Of a stretch of 64,000 nt of DNA, positions 9,301 through 18,445 are shown piece after piece; positions within the stretch are counted from its first letter, which is position 1; every line of letters starts with the position of its first letter. The stretch comes from an uncultured Bacteroidales bacterium (lineage in GTDB: Bacteria > Bacteroidota > Bacteroidia > Bacteroidales > Paludibacteraceae). The stretch is from the NCBI GenBank assembly GCA_946414805.1, contig CAMKPZ010000003.1, positions 62,001 through 126,000 of the forward strand, written 5' to 3'. The notes beneath the pieces are model-generated. The model searched no databases, was not told where the DNA came from, and saw only the letters and a program-made list of their open reading frames with translations. The position numbers and the translations under genes were made by a program.

Positions 9301-12300
9301 AAGGCCGTCCGGGTAGTGTACCGATGGTGCGTGATATTAGCACGAAGACCAGCCAAGGCGATGCGAAACTGATTGTCCACGGATCAGTAGATGTAAAGGG
9401 AATGCTGTTGACGACCAATCATGGCGCATCGATTACTTCTACCATAGAAGATGCCGGAACGATAAGTTTTGCTACAAAAGCTCCTGCATCGGTAGGCTAT
9501 ACCTATCAAGTATCCGCAATATCCAGCAGCAATGGTCTTACATTTGCGAACATTTCCCGTAAGCCGGCATTGCTGAAGAACGGAACAGGAAGTACGTATG
9601 GCGAGACGAGCAGTACAGCATCAACCGAGGCCGGTCAGTCCTTCTGTTTCATCGACATGAACGGAGACGGCAAGGGCGAATGGGTTCGTCTGACCGACGA
9701 CGGTTGCTTTGCAAAAGATACGAACGATGTCTATTACGCGAAGCCGAAAGAGTATGTGGCTCTGGCGAACGGCAAGACGGCGAATGCGGATCATACCTAC
9801 AGCGACGCTGCCGGCGCAGGACGGTTGTTTATCCATATGGATGACTGCCAATGGTGGGAAGTGGAGAATGTAGATAACCTCTACCACTGCCTGCATCCGG
9901 ATAATAACACCTATTACTATTGGAACGAGAATCGCGGTGTCGGAGACGAGTATATTCCCGGCTGGGAGGAAAAGAAATTTGAAATCTCATGGAAGAACTG
10001 GGACGGATCAACTATCAAAAAAGAAGATGGAGATATCATCGATCCCTATGAATTGACTTATGGCGTAACTCCTAAGTTCAATGGAACGAACCCGACCCGT
10101 CCGGACGATGTGGATTACACCTACAACTTTATCGGTTGGAGTCCTGCGCTTGCTCCTGTTACCGGCGATGTTACCTATACGGCTGTATATGAGAAGATTC
10201 AGAAGAAATACGTTATTGTCTATAAGGATGAGGACGGCAATGAGATCACCCGTCAGCAGTTGGCATTGGGCGAAACGCCGACCCCTCCTGCGATTGATGT
10301 GACATCCTATTGGGAGCCCGCGATCGGAGTTGTGACAGGAAACACCACTTATACCCTCCGCCCCGGTACTCCGGCGACATACACCGTGACATTTGTCAAC
10401 TACGACGGCTCGGAATACAGCACAAAGTCGGATTATGCGTTAGATGGTACTGATACTATTGTTATTCCGAAAAAAGATCCGGAAAGAGCGCCTACCTCGG
10501 AGTATGTGTATCGTTTCACCGGTTGGAGTCCGGCAATCGAGTCCGGCGCAAAGGTAACCGGCAATGCCACCTATACGGCTCAATATGAAGCGACCGACCG
10601 GACATACGCTATCCGTTTCTACAAAGAGGACGGAGAAACGCAGATAGGCGAGACGCAGTATCTGCCGCAGGGCGCCGATCCGGTTGCACCGGCGTACACC
10701 AAAGCATCCGATGCTGAGTACACTTATGCTACAGAATGGGTGGACATGAGAACTGATTCAGTATCTGTACGTACAGTCACCAGAGCAGCCGATTATAAGG
10801 CTTCGTTTGCACAAACGCTCAACCGATATACCGTCAAACTGCAATCGAACAACAACTCCGTATGCACGTTCACGGGCGCTGGCATCTTTGATTACGGTAC
10901 AACGGAACTGGCTGTCTCGGCTACTATCGGTACAGGTTACAAGTTCTCCCGTTGGGAAGGAGACGCAGATGTGGTATGGGAGCCTGTAAATGAAGAAACC
11001 CCTAATATAAGACGCGGTACGATCGCCACGCTGACGCACGATATTACGCTGACGCTGTATGTAGTGCCGGATGCAGGCGTTATGGACAAGACCGTGGGCG
11101 CAGAAGGGACCTTGGATATTTCAACTCTTTCGGCAGATAGCCGCGAATGCAAGGACTTTATTCTCTGTTCGGACGGCACGCACTCTGCTCAGGTACAGAA
11201 CATCGATCTGCTGACTATCTGGGGCGATGCGTACTATGATTTGTCTATCAGTAATCCTACGGATCGTACATGGTACTCCGTGGCTGTTCCATGGGCGGTG
11301 GATGCCACCACGGGCATCTACGCGCAGAACGGTTCTTCTTCCCGCCGACTGGTATTGGGTAGCGACTTCGATATTATTTACTATAACGGAGCCTGCCGTG
11401 CCGCCGGAGGAGATAAATGCTGGGACTATCTGGAGGATCAGAGCGACAAGACAATGCATCCGGGCAAGGCTTATATGATTGCCTTCCGTTCCACACCGCA
11501 GACGATCCGTTTCCAGCGCGCCAACCGTACACCGCTGCTGAATACGGAGGTAACGGTAGAGTCTCATCCGTCCGGCGAGTCCGCAAAGGCCAACTGGAAC
11601 GGCATTGCCAACCCTGCGTTGTACTACGCATATCTGAATGTGGGAGCCGAATTGAACATCGGATATGTCTATGTTGCCGGCCGAATGAACCACGCGACCG
11701 GAGAACGCGCTGACGGATATACTGATTTCAACATGAGCACGAATCAGTTGATAGTCGGTCAGCCTGTCTATGTGCAAACTCCTGACGCGAAGACAGTTGT
11801 CGTGAATTCGACTTCGTACGCATCAGCTCCCCGTCGCCGTATGCCGTCCGTAACGGATACGCGCTATACGGTGGAGATTGCGCAGAACGGCTATCAGTAT
11901 GACCGCATCTATCTCCAGACGGATGACGAGAAGGAGGATCGTTATGTGATCGGTCAGGACCTCGCCAAGATGGGTGTCAGCAGCAAGATAGCGCAGATGT
12001 GGGTTGACCGCTACGGAAGCAAGTTGTGCGTCAATACCACGGCTTCCGAAAACGAGGTGGTGACTTATCCGCTCGGTCTCTTCGCTCCGATCGCAGGCGA
12101 GTACACGATCTATATCGCATCTCAGCCGGACGATGATAATGACCTCTATGTGACATTGGACGGAACGCCGGTATGGAACCTCTCCAACGGAGCATATACC
12201 GTATCTCTGGAGAAGGGCACGACCACGCGTTACGGTCTGCGCATCAGCGCCAAGACCCCGCAGGTCACCACCGGTACGGAAGAGGTGGATGCAGAGAAGA

Positions 12301-12392
12301 ACGATGCGGTACAGAAGATATTGATAGACAATCAGATCTATATCATCCGCGAGAACCGTGTTTATACGGTAGATGGCCAGTTGGTGAAATAA
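6348..12392 (+). CDS. Very large secreted surface protein with InlB-type repeats
   Basis: 2014 residues. A hydrophobic export segment lies at about 70-92 (AAVFFMLFFVGIGNVWG), preceded by an odd 65-residue extension that itself resembles a signal peptide (LFAHFCTLTFSAGNVMG). Residues about 47-62 are encoded by four tandem GAGCATCCGAT repeats. The middle holds beta-rich, Gly/Asn/Thr-rich repeats and a beta-helix-like section near 600-800. Residues about 1210-1415 contain InlB B-repeat-type (Flg_new-like) units with FIGWSPALAPVTG, FTGWSPAIESG and TGNATYTAQYE. The C-terminus (QKILIDNQIYIIRENRVYT then VDGQLVK) resembles a short sorting-type tail. Likely cell-surface or secreted; ligand unknown. 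The gene body has lower GC toward its 5' end than the neighbours. Confidence 0.85.
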   Translation: MKKIKNLILTRAKLFAHFCTLTFSAGNVMGKGIRSAFRPIVGMASSYGASDEHPMSIRSASDGITRRTRLVPHIAAVFFMLFFVGIGNVWGVTYYYIEFTAVVKCFNGATGQVLVKSGGGSTTATTVTSTNSLTGGTGWSQTANNSTAVFTYNSGGATSKYTWGALAGEGSEFEGWYTDAACTVAAPTAFNSAKRSSEKVVYVIAGNSVSGYTSATSDANRCHYTLYAKFVKARPKADFEISSYNAAFAKDDYNIYAEGIIYPNTTNNTSIPNTPKSLYEGESIDLIFRITELSKTRGVRFVRWYYKAGTSGTKVLLTSEKEYTLTYAKLKELTDANPGKTIIFGVDAEKKATHTVTFKTGGKGPYQVRHYDANSSWANSFENFQVGKDADISDKTFYEGDGVKLEYTTGNNSNESNTTSGYIFHSWYCKHEDDDTKYQLTDGVANVIDTVLPDDVVEIGATFIVPDTKNITFLANEHGSYKVNAVTYNGSKGKANFTVSGSNRVVNNLLISSAITLSNPVSNDSSTYSFYRWYYVNEDGVKKTLANLEATATVVLPSEAVSVGIEFSQAGDYAVSGLYFNSLSDAIQAAQAELKTGSKSSTILVARDATVPAGNYTIPKNVTLLIPYKDGQTKSSGLQVIVDGSTPTEAYHTLTLANGAHLEVYGTIEVSGCQTTGGGDGKGDTIPSRTGGTHYGMMDMKGGSSITLNGGSHLYAWGYVIGDRGADGRYTCEIDVRRGATVHEHFQIGDWKGAFPTMEICKKEGTYAVLPICQYYIQNVEVPARYHPGSRLLGAASLNIDIFDNGGEGVTFAMSDAGLVGVKYVDQESDHAVFLLDDTNESEDTWVRKFYDPATDQQVYEINNSADVGSLVMKVSIPGIGNVTGGTDDELNIDSRYYQFPITNNFKMHLLSGEMHITQMTEMLPGSVIEIDKKSTMIINAQYKPDPKNEITPTLLFYDADDWGKYIYQGKKDGVQKFTYGSRIKGRPGSVPMVRDISTKTSQGDAKLIVHGSVDVKGMLLTTNHGASITSTIEDAGTISFATKAPASVGYTYQVSAISSSNGLTFANISRKPALLKNGTGSTYGETSSTASTEAGQSFCFIDMNGDGKGEWVRLTDDGCFAKDTNDVYYAKPKEYVALANGKTANADHTYSDAAGAGRLFIHMDDCQWWEVENVDNLYHCLHPDNNTYYYWNENRGVGDEYIPGWEEKKFEISWKNWDGSTIKKEDGDIIDPYELTYGVTPKFNGTNPTRPDDVDYTYNFIGWSPALAPVTGDVTYTAVYEKIQKKYVIVYKDEDGNEITRQQLALGETPTPPAIDVTSYWEPAIGVVTGNTTYTLRPGTPATYTVTFVNYDGSEYSTKSDYALDGTDTIVIPKKDPERAPTSEYVYRFTGWSPAIESGAKVTGNATYTAQYEATDRTYAIRFYKEDGETQIGETQYLPQGADPVAPAYTKASDAEYTYATEWVDMRTDSVSVRTVTRAADYKASFAQTLNRYTVKLQSNNNSVCTFTGAGIFDYGTTELAVSATIGTGYKFSRWEGDADVVWEPVNEETPNIRRGTIATLTHDITLTLYVVPDAGVMDKTVGAEGTLDISTLSADSRECKDFILCSDGTHSAQVQNIDLLTIWGDAYYDLSISNPTDRTWYSVAVPWAVDATTGIYAQNGSSSRRLVLGSDFDIIYYNGACRAAGGDKCWDYLEDQSDKTMHPGKAYMIAFRSTPQTIRFQRANRTPLLNTEVTVESHPSGESAKANWNGIANPALYYAYLNVGAELNIGYVYVAGRMNHATGERADGYTDFNMSTNQLIVGQPVYVQTPDAKTVVVNSTSYASAPRRRMPSVTDTRYTVEIAQNGYQYDRIYLQTDDEKEDRYVIGQDLAKMGVSSKIAQMWVDRYGSKLCVNTTASENEVVTYPLGLFAPIAGEYTIYIASQPDDDNDLYVTLDGTPVWNLSNGAYTVSLEKGTTTRYGLRISAKTPQVTTGTEEVDAEKNDAVQKILIDNQIYIIRENRVYTVDGQLVK

Positions 12393-12411
12393 TAAATGAG
12401 TAAATAGCGTT

Positions 12412-12549
12412 ATGAAAAAGAAAGCATATATATCCCCGAAGATGGATGTGGCGATTTATCGCATGTTGAATACCATCATGAAGACCAGTGTTGGAGATGA
12501 TTATTTACCGGAAGATTTGGGTGCTCCTGCACCGAGAGAGCCGTTCTGA
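12412..12549 (+). CDS. 45-residue companion peptide ORF
   Basis: Short ORF 19 bp after the giant surface protein. It starts MKKKAYISPKMDVAIYRMLN and ends GAPAPREPF. The layout (MKK.YI.P start, a middle with S.GDD, acidic patch, terminal AP.RE.F) resembles small ORFs I have seen beside secreted Bacteroidales proteins, but I know no function. No signal peptide is visible. It sits between the surface-protein stop and a strong terminator, so it is almost certainly in the same transcript. Possibilities include a small effector, a modified peptide precursor or a partner of the big protein. Confidence 0.6.
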   Translation: MKKKAYISPKMDVAIYRMLNTIMKTSVGDDYLPEDLGAPAPREPF

Positions 12550-12578
12550 CGCAACACGATAACGTGTTCAAAAGAAGA

Positions 12579-12616
12579 AAGAGAGACCCTGCATGAAACG
12601 ATGCAGGGTCTCTCTT
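12579..12616. terminator. Bidirectional terminator
   Basis: Perfect stem GAGAGACCCTGCAT (12581-12594) / ATGCAGGGTCTCTC (12601-12614) with loop GAAACG. It serves the surface-protein operon and is also positioned to end gpmI, which stops at 12639 on the other strand. Confidence 0.85.
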
Positions 12617-12638
12617 GTGCAAGTGCGGAACAGGGTTT

Positions 12639-14174
12639 TTAGTCGTGGATGAGGCATTTGCCGGTCATTTCCTTCGGCTGCTCGATGCCCATGATATGGC
12701 AGAGCGAAGGAGCGACATCGGCGAGAATGCCGTTCTCCACGTGCGCGTTCACGTGATCCTTACTGATATATACGAACGGCACAGGGTTGAGCGAGTGAGC
12801 GGTGTTCGGCGTGCCGTCGGGGTTGATAGCATTGTCGCAGTTGCCGTGGTCGGCAATGACGATGATCTCATAGCCGTTCTCCAGCGCCGCCTCGATCACC
12901 TTGTGCGAACACTCGTCAATGCACTTGACGGCTTTCTGGATAGCCGGATAAACGCCGGTATGACCGATCATGTCGCCGTTGGCGAAATTGAGGGTGATAT
13001 AGTCGAATTTCTGCGTCTTGATAGCAGCAACCAGTGCTTCGGTCACCTCCGGAGCGGACATCTCCGGCTTGAGGTCATAGGTAGGTACTTTCGGAGAGGG
13101 GATCAGGATGCGCTCCTCGCCCGGATACTCCGCTTCGCGTCCGCCGTTGAAGAAGAAAGTCACATGGGCGAACTTCTCGGTCTCGGCGATACGCAGCTGC
13201 TTCATTCCGAGTTTGCTGACTACCTCGCCCAGGGTGTTCTCTACATTCTCTTTGGGGAAGAGGATATGCAGCCCCTTGAACGAAGAGTCGTACGGCGTCA
13301 TGCAGCAGTAATGGAGACCGGGGATGGTCTTCATGCCCTGCTCCGGCATATCCTGCTGGGTCAGAACGATGGTGATCTCTTTGGCGCGGTCGTTGCGGTA
13401 ATTGAAGAAGATGACTACATCGCCTTCTGCAATCCGTCCGTCGCAGGTAGCATTCACCAGCGGCTCCATGAACTCATCAGTGTCCTTGTGCTCCTCCGTG
13501 TGGCGGTCATAGCATCCCTGCACGGCAGCCACCATATCGGTCTCCTGACGGCCGATGCCGTTCACCAGTTGGTCATACGCCACCTTGATACGCTCCCATC
13601 GTTTGTCCCGGTCCATGGCGTAGAAACGGCCGATGATAGAAGCGATATGTGCGCCGTTGGCGTCGCATACCTTCTGCAGGTCGGCTACGAAACCCTTGCC
13701 GCTACGCGGATCGGTGTCACGGCCGTCCATGAAGCAGTGGACAAAAGTCTTGTCCGCTACGCCGTATTCCTTAGCGATCTCCACCAGTTTGAAGAGGTGA
13801 TCCAGCGAACTGTGCACGCCGCCCGTGGAGCACAGACCCATCAGGTGCAGTTTCTTGCCGGCTGCCTGCGCCGCCTTGTACGCCGCAACGATCTCCGGAT
13901 TCTCCATGATCGAGTTGTCGCGGATGGAGCGGTTGATCTTCACGAGGTCCTGATAAACGACACGGCCTGCGCCGATATTGAGGTGACCTACCTCCGAGTT
14001 GCCCATCTGGCCGTCCGGCAGACCTACATTCTCTCCGCTGGCTTGCAGCTGGGAGTGAGGATAAGTGGCTAAGAGTGCGTCCCAATGGGGGGTGGGGGTT
14101 ACGCTGATGACATCGGCTTTCGATTTGTTACCGATACCCCAGCCGTCTAAAATCATTAATAATGCTTTGCTCAT
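12639..14174 (-). CDS. gpmI: 2,3-bisphosphoglycerate-independent phosphoglycerate mutase
   Basis: Interconverts 3- and 2-phosphoglycerate in glycolysis and gluconeogenesis; alkaline-phosphatase-fold metalloenzyme. The start at 14174 gives [15 protein letters not shown], the expected family N-terminus, and 511 residues, the usual length; an upstream in-frame ATG at 14216 would add 14 unlikely residues. Visible features: the nucleophile motif [31 protein letters not shown], and the metal-binding ADHGNCD near the C-terminus. It lies directly downstream of the tRNA-Met gene and its terminator-like hairpin, so it may depend partly on read-through. Confidence 0.97.
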   Translation of the reverse strand: MSKALLMILDGWGIGNKSKADVISVTPTPHWDALLATYPHSQLQASGENVGLPDGQMGNSEVGHLNIGAGRVVYQDLVKINRSIRDNSIMENPEIVAAYKAAQAAGKKLHLMGLCSTGGVHSSLDHLFKLVEIAKEYGVADKTFVHCFMDGRDTDPRSGKGFVADLQKVCDANGAHIASIIGRFYAMDRDKRWERIKVAYDQLVNGIGRQETDMVAAVQGCYDRHTEEHKDTDEFMEPLVNATCDGRIAEGDVVIFFNYRNDRAKEITIVLTQQDMPEQGMKTIPGLHYCCMTPYDSSFKGLHILFPKENVENTLGEVVSKLGMKQLRIAETEKFAHVTFFFNGGREAEYPGEERILIPSPKVPTYDLKPEMSAPEVTEALVAAIKTQKFDYITLNFANGDMIGHTGVYPAIQKAVKCIDECSHKVIEAALENGYEIIVIADHGNCDNAINPDGTPNTAHSLNPVPFVYISKDHVNAHVENGILADVAPSLCHIMGIEQPKEMTGKCLIHD

Positions 14175-14205
14175 ATGGTTGAAATTTATTTGAATGTTCC
14201 CAAAC

Positions 14206-14230
14206 AAAAAAACCACTCTTTCGAATGGTT
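14206..14230 (-). terminator. Terminator after tRNA-Met
   Basis: On the minus strand AACCATTC, GAAA loop, GAGTGGTT and a T-run, immediately downstream of the tRNA and upstream of gpmI. Confidence 0.6.
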
Positions 14231-14235
14231 TCCTG

Positions 14236-14309
14236 TAGCGGGACCCAGGATTGAACTGGGGACCTCATGATTATGAATCATGCGCTCTAACCAGCTGAGC
14301 TATCCCGCC
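14236..14309 (-). tRNA. tRNA-Met (anticodon CAT)
   Basis: Cloverleaf can be drawn: acceptor GGCGGGA/TCCCGCT, T8-A9, D arm GCTC..GAGC, anticodon stem-loop CATGA-TTCATAA-TCATG with anticodon CAT, T arm CCCAG..CTGGG with TTCAATC loop. No CCA is encoded. It lacks initiator features (the acceptor is paired), so it is an elongator Met tRNA. A lysidine-type Ile2 tRNA, which also carries CAT, cannot be fully excluded by eye. Confidence 0.93.
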
Positions 14310-14337
14310 ATCGCTTCGTTTTATCCGAAAGCGGCTG

Positions 14338-14369
14338 CAAAGGTACTGCTTTTTTTTGACATACGCAAA
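14338..14369 (-). promoter_or_regulatory. Promoter of tRNA-Met
   Basis: Minus strand: TTTGCGTATGTCA, A-run, GCAG, TACCTTTG (14338-14345), CAGCC; extended-type promoter. Confidence 0.75.
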
Positions 14370-14411
14370 TATTTCTGCATTTTTTTGTCTAAAAACAGCA
14401 CTTTTGCGTGT

Positions 14412-16487
14412 TTAACCCACGGCAGAACCGTTTTTGACGGGAGCAGAGACGGTAGTTACAACGAGTTTGCCGTCTGCATCCACGGCAGAGAGGATCATGC
14501 CCTGGCTCTCGATACCCATCATCTTGCGCGGCGGGAAATTAGCGATATAGAGCACTTGTTTGCCTACGAGCACAGACGGATCGGGATAGCTCTGCGCGAT
14601 ACCGGAGAGGATCGTCCGTCCGCCCATTCCGTCGTCCAGTTTGAATTGGAGCAAGCGGTCGGATTTCTTGACATTGGAACACTCCAGAACGGTAGCCACG
14701 CGGATGTCATTTTTATCGAATTCATCGATAGTTGTCGGTGCTTTGACCGGCTCCGGCCGCCAGTTCTTGAGCGCCTCCTCTTTGGCTGCTTTCTCGTTCT
14801 CGGCTTTGATGCGCGCGAGTTTGTCGAGTTGCGCCTGAATAGCGGCGTCTTCGATCTTCTCGAAGAGCAGGCTCACTTCGCCCAATGCCTGACCGGCAGG
14901 CAGCAGATCGATGCGGCCGAGATCCTCCCATCCGATCGTATGATCCAGATGCAGCATGCCCTTCAATTTATCCGATGAAAACGGCAGAAACGGCTCAAAA
15001 GCGATCGCCAGATTGGCGGCAATCTGCAGCGAGAGATGAAGGATCGTCGCCGTGCGGTTCATATCGGTCTTGGCGAGTTTCCAGGGCTCGGTATCCGCGA
15101 GGTATTTGTTACCGATGCGGGCGAGGTTCATCGCCTCTTTCTGCGCGTCGCGGAAGCGGAAGTTGTTGATGAGTTCTTCCAGTGTCGCTTTGACATTCTT
15201 GAATTCCTCGATGGTAGCCTTGTCGTAATCGGTGAGTTCGCCGCAGGCAGGGATCTTGCCCTCGAAATACTTGTTGGTGAGGACCAGTGCGCGGTTCACA
15301 AAATTGCCGTAGATAGCTACCAGCTCATTATTGTTACGCGCCTGGAAATCCGCCCAGGTGAAGTCGTTGTCCTTGGTCTCCGGCGCATTGGCGGTCAGCA
15401 CATAGCGCAGTACATCCTGTTTGCCGGGGAAATCCTCCAGATACTCATTGAGCCAGACCGCCCAGTTACGGCTGGTGGATATCTTGTCGCCCTCGAGATT
15501 GAGGAACTCGTTGGACGGCACATTGTCGGGCAGGTTGTAACCCTGCGCTTTGAGCATGGCGGGGAAGACGATACAGTGGAAAACGATGTTATCTTTTCCG
15601 ATGAAATGGATCATTCTTGTATCTTCCTGCTTCCACCATTTCTCCCAGTTGCCGTATTTCTGCGGGTTGGCTTCGCAGAGCTCTTTGGTATTGGAGATAT
15701 ATCCGATCGGTGCGTCAAACCACACATAGAGCACTTTGCCCTCCGCGCCCTCTACGGGCACGGGGATACCCCATTCGAGATCTCGGGTCACGGCACGCGG
15801 CTTGAGTCCGCCGTCCAGCCATGATTTGCATTGGCCATATACGTTCGGCCGCCATTCCTTATGGTTATTGAGGATCCAGTCCTCAAGCCATGACTGGTAT
15901 TGGTCGAGCGGCAGATACCAGTGTTTGGTTTCTTTTTTCGCCAGAGGATTACCGGTCTCGGCGTTATAGGGGTTGATCAACTCGTCCGGCGAGAGCGTTG
16001 CGCCGCATTTCTCGCACTGGTCGCCGTATGCCCCCATCGAGTGGCATCTGGGGCACTCGCCTCGGATGTTACGATCCGTGAGGAAATGGCCGGTCTCGGG
16101 ATCATAGAACTGCTCGGAGGTCTCTTCTACAAACTGGCCGGCATCATACATCGCGCGGAAATACTCTGCGGCAAACTGATGATGGATGGCGGAAGTGGTG
16201 CGCGAATAGATATCGAAGGAGATACCGAAGTCGGCGAAGGAACGCTTGATCAGTTCGTGATACCGGTCCACGACCTGCTGGGTGGTGATGCCTTCTTTAC
16301 GGGCGCGGATAGTAACCGGAACGCCGTGTTCGTCGCTTCCGCAAACAAACATAGTCTCTTTACCTTTTAAACGCAGGTAACGCGCGTAGATGTCTGCCGG
16401 AACATACACTCCGGCGAGGTGACCGATATGAACCGGACCGTTCGCATAAGGGAGTGCGGCTGTGATTAAAGTGCGATTAAATGCCAT
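14412..16487 (-). CDS. metG: Methionyl-tRNA synthetase with C-terminal tRNA-binding domain
   Basis: Charges tRNA-Met. 691 residues: class I catalytic domain with the HIGH motif in [18 protein letters not shown] (about 16-33), a zinc knuckle (CPRC..C..C near 145-162), the KMSKS-equivalent GDKISTSRN near 335, an anticodon-binding helical domain, a basic linker, and a C-terminal EMAP-II/Trbp111 OB-fold ([10 protein letters not shown] to QGMILSA, about 590-680). This is the long MetG form usual in Bacteroidota. Its promoter is at 16601-16632, giving a leader of about 100 nt that runs across the promoter of the divergent gene. Confidence 0.98.
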   Translation of the reverse strand: MAFNRTLITAALPYANGPVHIGHLAGVYVPADIYARYLRLKGKETMFVCGSDEHGVPVTIRARKEGITTQQVVDRYHELIKRSFADFGISFDIYSRTTSAIHHQFAAEYFRAMYDAGQFVEETSEQFYDPETGHFLTDRNIRGECPRCHSMGAYGDQCEKCGATLSPDELINPYNAETGNPLAKKETKHWYLPLDQYQSWLEDWILNNHKEWRPNVYGQCKSWLDGGLKPRAVTRDLEWGIPVPVEGAEGKVLYVWFDAPIGYISNTKELCEANPQKYGNWEKWWKQEDTRMIHFIGKDNIVFHCIVFPAMLKAQGYNLPDNVPSNEFLNLEGDKISTSRNWAVWLNEYLEDFPGKQDVLRYVLTANAPETKDNDFTWADFQARNNNELVAIYGNFVNRALVLTNKYFEGKIPACGELTDYDKATIEEFKNVKATLEELINNFRFRDAQKEAMNLARIGNKYLADTEPWKLAKTDMNRTATILHLSLQIAANLAIAFEPFLPFSSDKLKGMLHLDHTIGWEDLGRIDLLPAGQALGEVSLLFEKIEDAAIQAQLDKLARIKAENEKAAKEEALKNWRPEPVKAPTTIDEFDKNDIRVATVLECSNVKKSDRLLQFKLDDGMGGRTILSGIAQSYPDPSVLVGKQVLYIANFPPRKMMGIESQGMILSAVDADGKLVVTTVSAPVKNGSAVG

Positions 16488-16532
16488 ATTTTGTGTATTT
16501 TTGTACTAAAAAGAAAAAAAACAATACTTTTT

Positions 16533-16564
16533 TTTGCGTATTTCGAAAAAAAGCAGTACTTTTG
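16533..16564 (+). promoter_or_regulatory. Promoter of the 16655 envelope protein
   Basis: TTTGCGTATTTCG, A-run, GCAG, TACTTTTG at 16557-16564. It points toward the metG promoter, so the two initial transcripts overlap. Confidence 0.7.
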
Positions 16565-16600
16565 CGACGCAAAATTGTTGTTGCCTTTCAAAATCGGCTG

Positions 16601-16632
16601 CAAAGGTACAACAAAAAATCCGAATGTGCAAA
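16601..16632 (-). promoter_or_regulatory. Promoter of metG
   Basis: Minus strand: TTTGCACATTCGG, spacer, TACCTTTG (16601-16608), CAGCC. Confidence 0.7.
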
Positions 16633-16654
16633 TAAAAAACGTTTTTTTCATTCC

Positions 16655-17665
16655 GTGAAAAGACATCTGTCATATTTCGTTTTGGTCGTTGCTCTGCTCG
16701 TAAGCGGTGTGACGGAGGCGAAAGTGTATAATTACATGGGCGCCTACGCGCAGGTAGGCGAATGGACATTGATGCCCTCCCAGAGTGCGTATGGTCCCAG
16801 TTTCGGTGTGAACGGCGGTGTGGGGTTTGTCTATGAGTTGCAGGCGGCCAGGAAATACAGCGAGACGCGGTTCTTGCTGGATCTCGGCGTGGGAGCGTGG
16901 GGCGGAATGACTTCGTATATCCAGAGCAGTGATATGCTTGTGGAGCTGAAGGATCAAGAGGATCTTGACGGCGATAAGTTCGATTATATCTACGAGATCA
17001 GGAACCGGCACGACCGGTATAACAATCTTGCAGTGCAGGTGCCGCTGATGATCGGATTCCAGCATAACCGGTTCTATATGTTAGCCGGTGTGAAATTCGA
17101 CGCCAATATTCTGACGAAAGCCTATACCACGGCGAATCTGGATACCTACGGCCGATATGTTGAATTCGAAAATCACTATAACATGCCGGAGTATCAGTTC
17201 TTCCAGGATGAGAAACTGTACAAGAAGGCAGACGCAAGCCTGAGACTGAATATGAGCGCCAGTCTGGAGTTGGGCGGCCGCGTAGGATTTCTCACGAATT
17301 CAACGGGCTATGATGTGCCGCAGCGCAAGGTCGAATGTCGTTTTGCCGCTTTCCTGGACTACGGCATAACGGATATCCATACACCCCGTTCGCTGGATGG
17401 ATTTGCGACGCCGACGCTCTATGATACCGATCCCGAATCAGAGAATTATATATATGAATCACGCTCGATGATAGAGAACCTGGAGGTGAATGATCTGATG
17501 TCCACCGACGGGTTTGCCGCCAAGGTGAACAGTCTGGTGATCGGCGTGAAATTCACGATCCTCTTCCAGTTGCCGGAGCAGAAGAAATGCGTGATGTGCA
17601 AGGACGCTTACGTAAGCTCATACAGAGGCGGCAGAAGCGGACGTGGAGTGAAGTACGAGGAATAA
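16655..17665 (+). CDS. Putative outer-membrane/envelope protein, function unknown
   Basis: A GTG start at 16655 gives 336 residues with a clean signal peptide (VKRHLSYFVLVVALLVSGVTEA). The longer in-frame ORF from 16481 would run through the promoter and lacks export features. The mature part has alternating hydrophobic/aromatic strands (GVGFVYELQAARKYSETRFLL, FMLAGVKFDANI-like segments) ending in a strand SLVIGVKFTILFQLP, typical of an eight- to twelve-stranded porin-like barrel, followed by a Cys pair (CVMC) and a basic tail. No family recognised. The last 48 bp overlap the 3' end of dacA on the other strand. Confidence 0.7.
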   Translation: MKRHLSYFVLVVALLVSGVTEAKVYNYMGAYAQVGEWTLMPSQSAYGPSFGVNGGVGFVYELQAARKYSETRFLLDLGVGAWGGMTSYIQSSDMLVELKDQEDLDGDKFDYIYEIRNRHDRYNNLAVQVPLMIGFQHNRFYMLAGVKFDANILTKAYTTANLDTYGRYVEFENHYNMPEYQFFQDEKLYKKADASLRLNMSASLELGGRVGFLTNSTGYDVPQRKVECRFAAFLDYGITDIHTPRSLDGFATPTLYDTDPESENYIYESRSMIENLEVNDLMSTDGFAAKVNSLVIGVKFTILFQLPEQKKCVMCKDAYVSSYRGGRSGRGVKYEE

Positions 17666-18400
17666 CTCATCTTCACGCACCTCCCGGATCGAACCGTTTA
17701 CGGCTACGGAGATATGGCCGGTCTCTTCCGATACCACAATACATGTGGCATCGGTTTTTTCTACTAATCCCAATGCCGCTCGGTGGCGCAGACCATAATG
17801 CTGCGGGATCGTCTGATCCTTGCTGACAGGCAGGATGCAAGCGGCAGCCACCATCTTTCCGTCTCGGATGATGAGTGCGCCGTCATGCAGAGGGGTGTTC
17901 TTGAAGAATATATTCTCGATCAACCGTGCCGAGACGATGGCATCCAGCCGTTCGCCGGTGTCGGTGATGTCCTTGAGAGGATCGCCTCCGGCGAGGACGA
18001 TGAGCGCGCCGGTTTTGGTAGAAGCCATATGCCGGCATGCCTGCGTGATCTCCAACACCTGCTGGCGGACGGCGGCATCGTCATTCGTTTTGGGACGGAA
18101 GATCCTGAGCGAAGAGAACCGTGCACCGAGACGGTAGAAGAACGTGCGTATCTCCTCTTGGAAGATCACGATGATAGCAATCGCGCCGACGGAGATGATA
18201 CGGTCAAAGAGCGCGCCGGTCAGATCGAGCTGGAAGACAAAGCTGACGAGGAACCAGACAAGGATAAACGCCAGAATACCCCAGAAGAGGTTGGACGCAC
18301 CGCTCTTGCGCAGCAGCCGGTACATTTCGTATAACAGGATCGCTACCAACAGGATGTCGATCAGATCCTTGAATCCAAAAGAATAAGCCAAAAGATACAT
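17618..18400 (-). CDS. dacA: Diadenylate cyclase (CdaA/DacA type)
   Basis: Makes cyclic di-AMP from two ATP; membrane-bound. 260 residues: three N-terminal hydrophobic helices (about 10-30, 36-58, 64-83), then a DisA_N catalytic domain with the DGA motif (LHDGALIIRDG) and the RHR motif (GLRHRAALG). This is the classical CdaA layout. It is downstream of folP in the same direction, 45 bp apart, and the spacer consists of 15-bp direct repeats. The folP-dacA pairing is common in Bacteroidota. Its C-terminal codons overlap the convergent envelope gene. Confidence 0.93.
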   Translation of the reverse strand: MYLLAYSFGFKDLIDILLVAILLYEMYRLLRKSGASNLFWGILAFILVWFLVSFVFQLDLTGALFDRIISVGAIAIIVIFQEEIRTFFYRLGARFSSLRIFRPKTNDDAAVRQQVLEITQACRHMASTKTGALIVLAGGDPLKDITDTGERLDAIVSARLIENIFFKNTPLHDGALIIRDGKMVAAACILPVSKDQTIPQHYGLRHRAALGLVEKTDATCIVVSEETGHISVAVNGSIREVREDELFLVLHSTSASAASV

Positions 18401-18445
18401 AAAGTTATTTACAATTTAGTTATTTACAATTCAGTCATTTACGGT
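18401..18445. repeat. 15-bp tandem repeats between folP and dacA
   Basis: Imperfect copies of TTATTTACAATTTAG/TCATTTACGGTTTAG fill the whole spacer and run to the folP stop. Confidence 0.7.

Noticed and set aside
14175..14216. Upstream start of gpmI at 14216
   Set aside because: Would add 14 residues not seen in the family and overlap the tRNA terminator.
14236..14309. Initiator tRNA-fMet
   Set aside because: Lacks an unpaired first position and the GGG/CCC anticodon stem of initiators.
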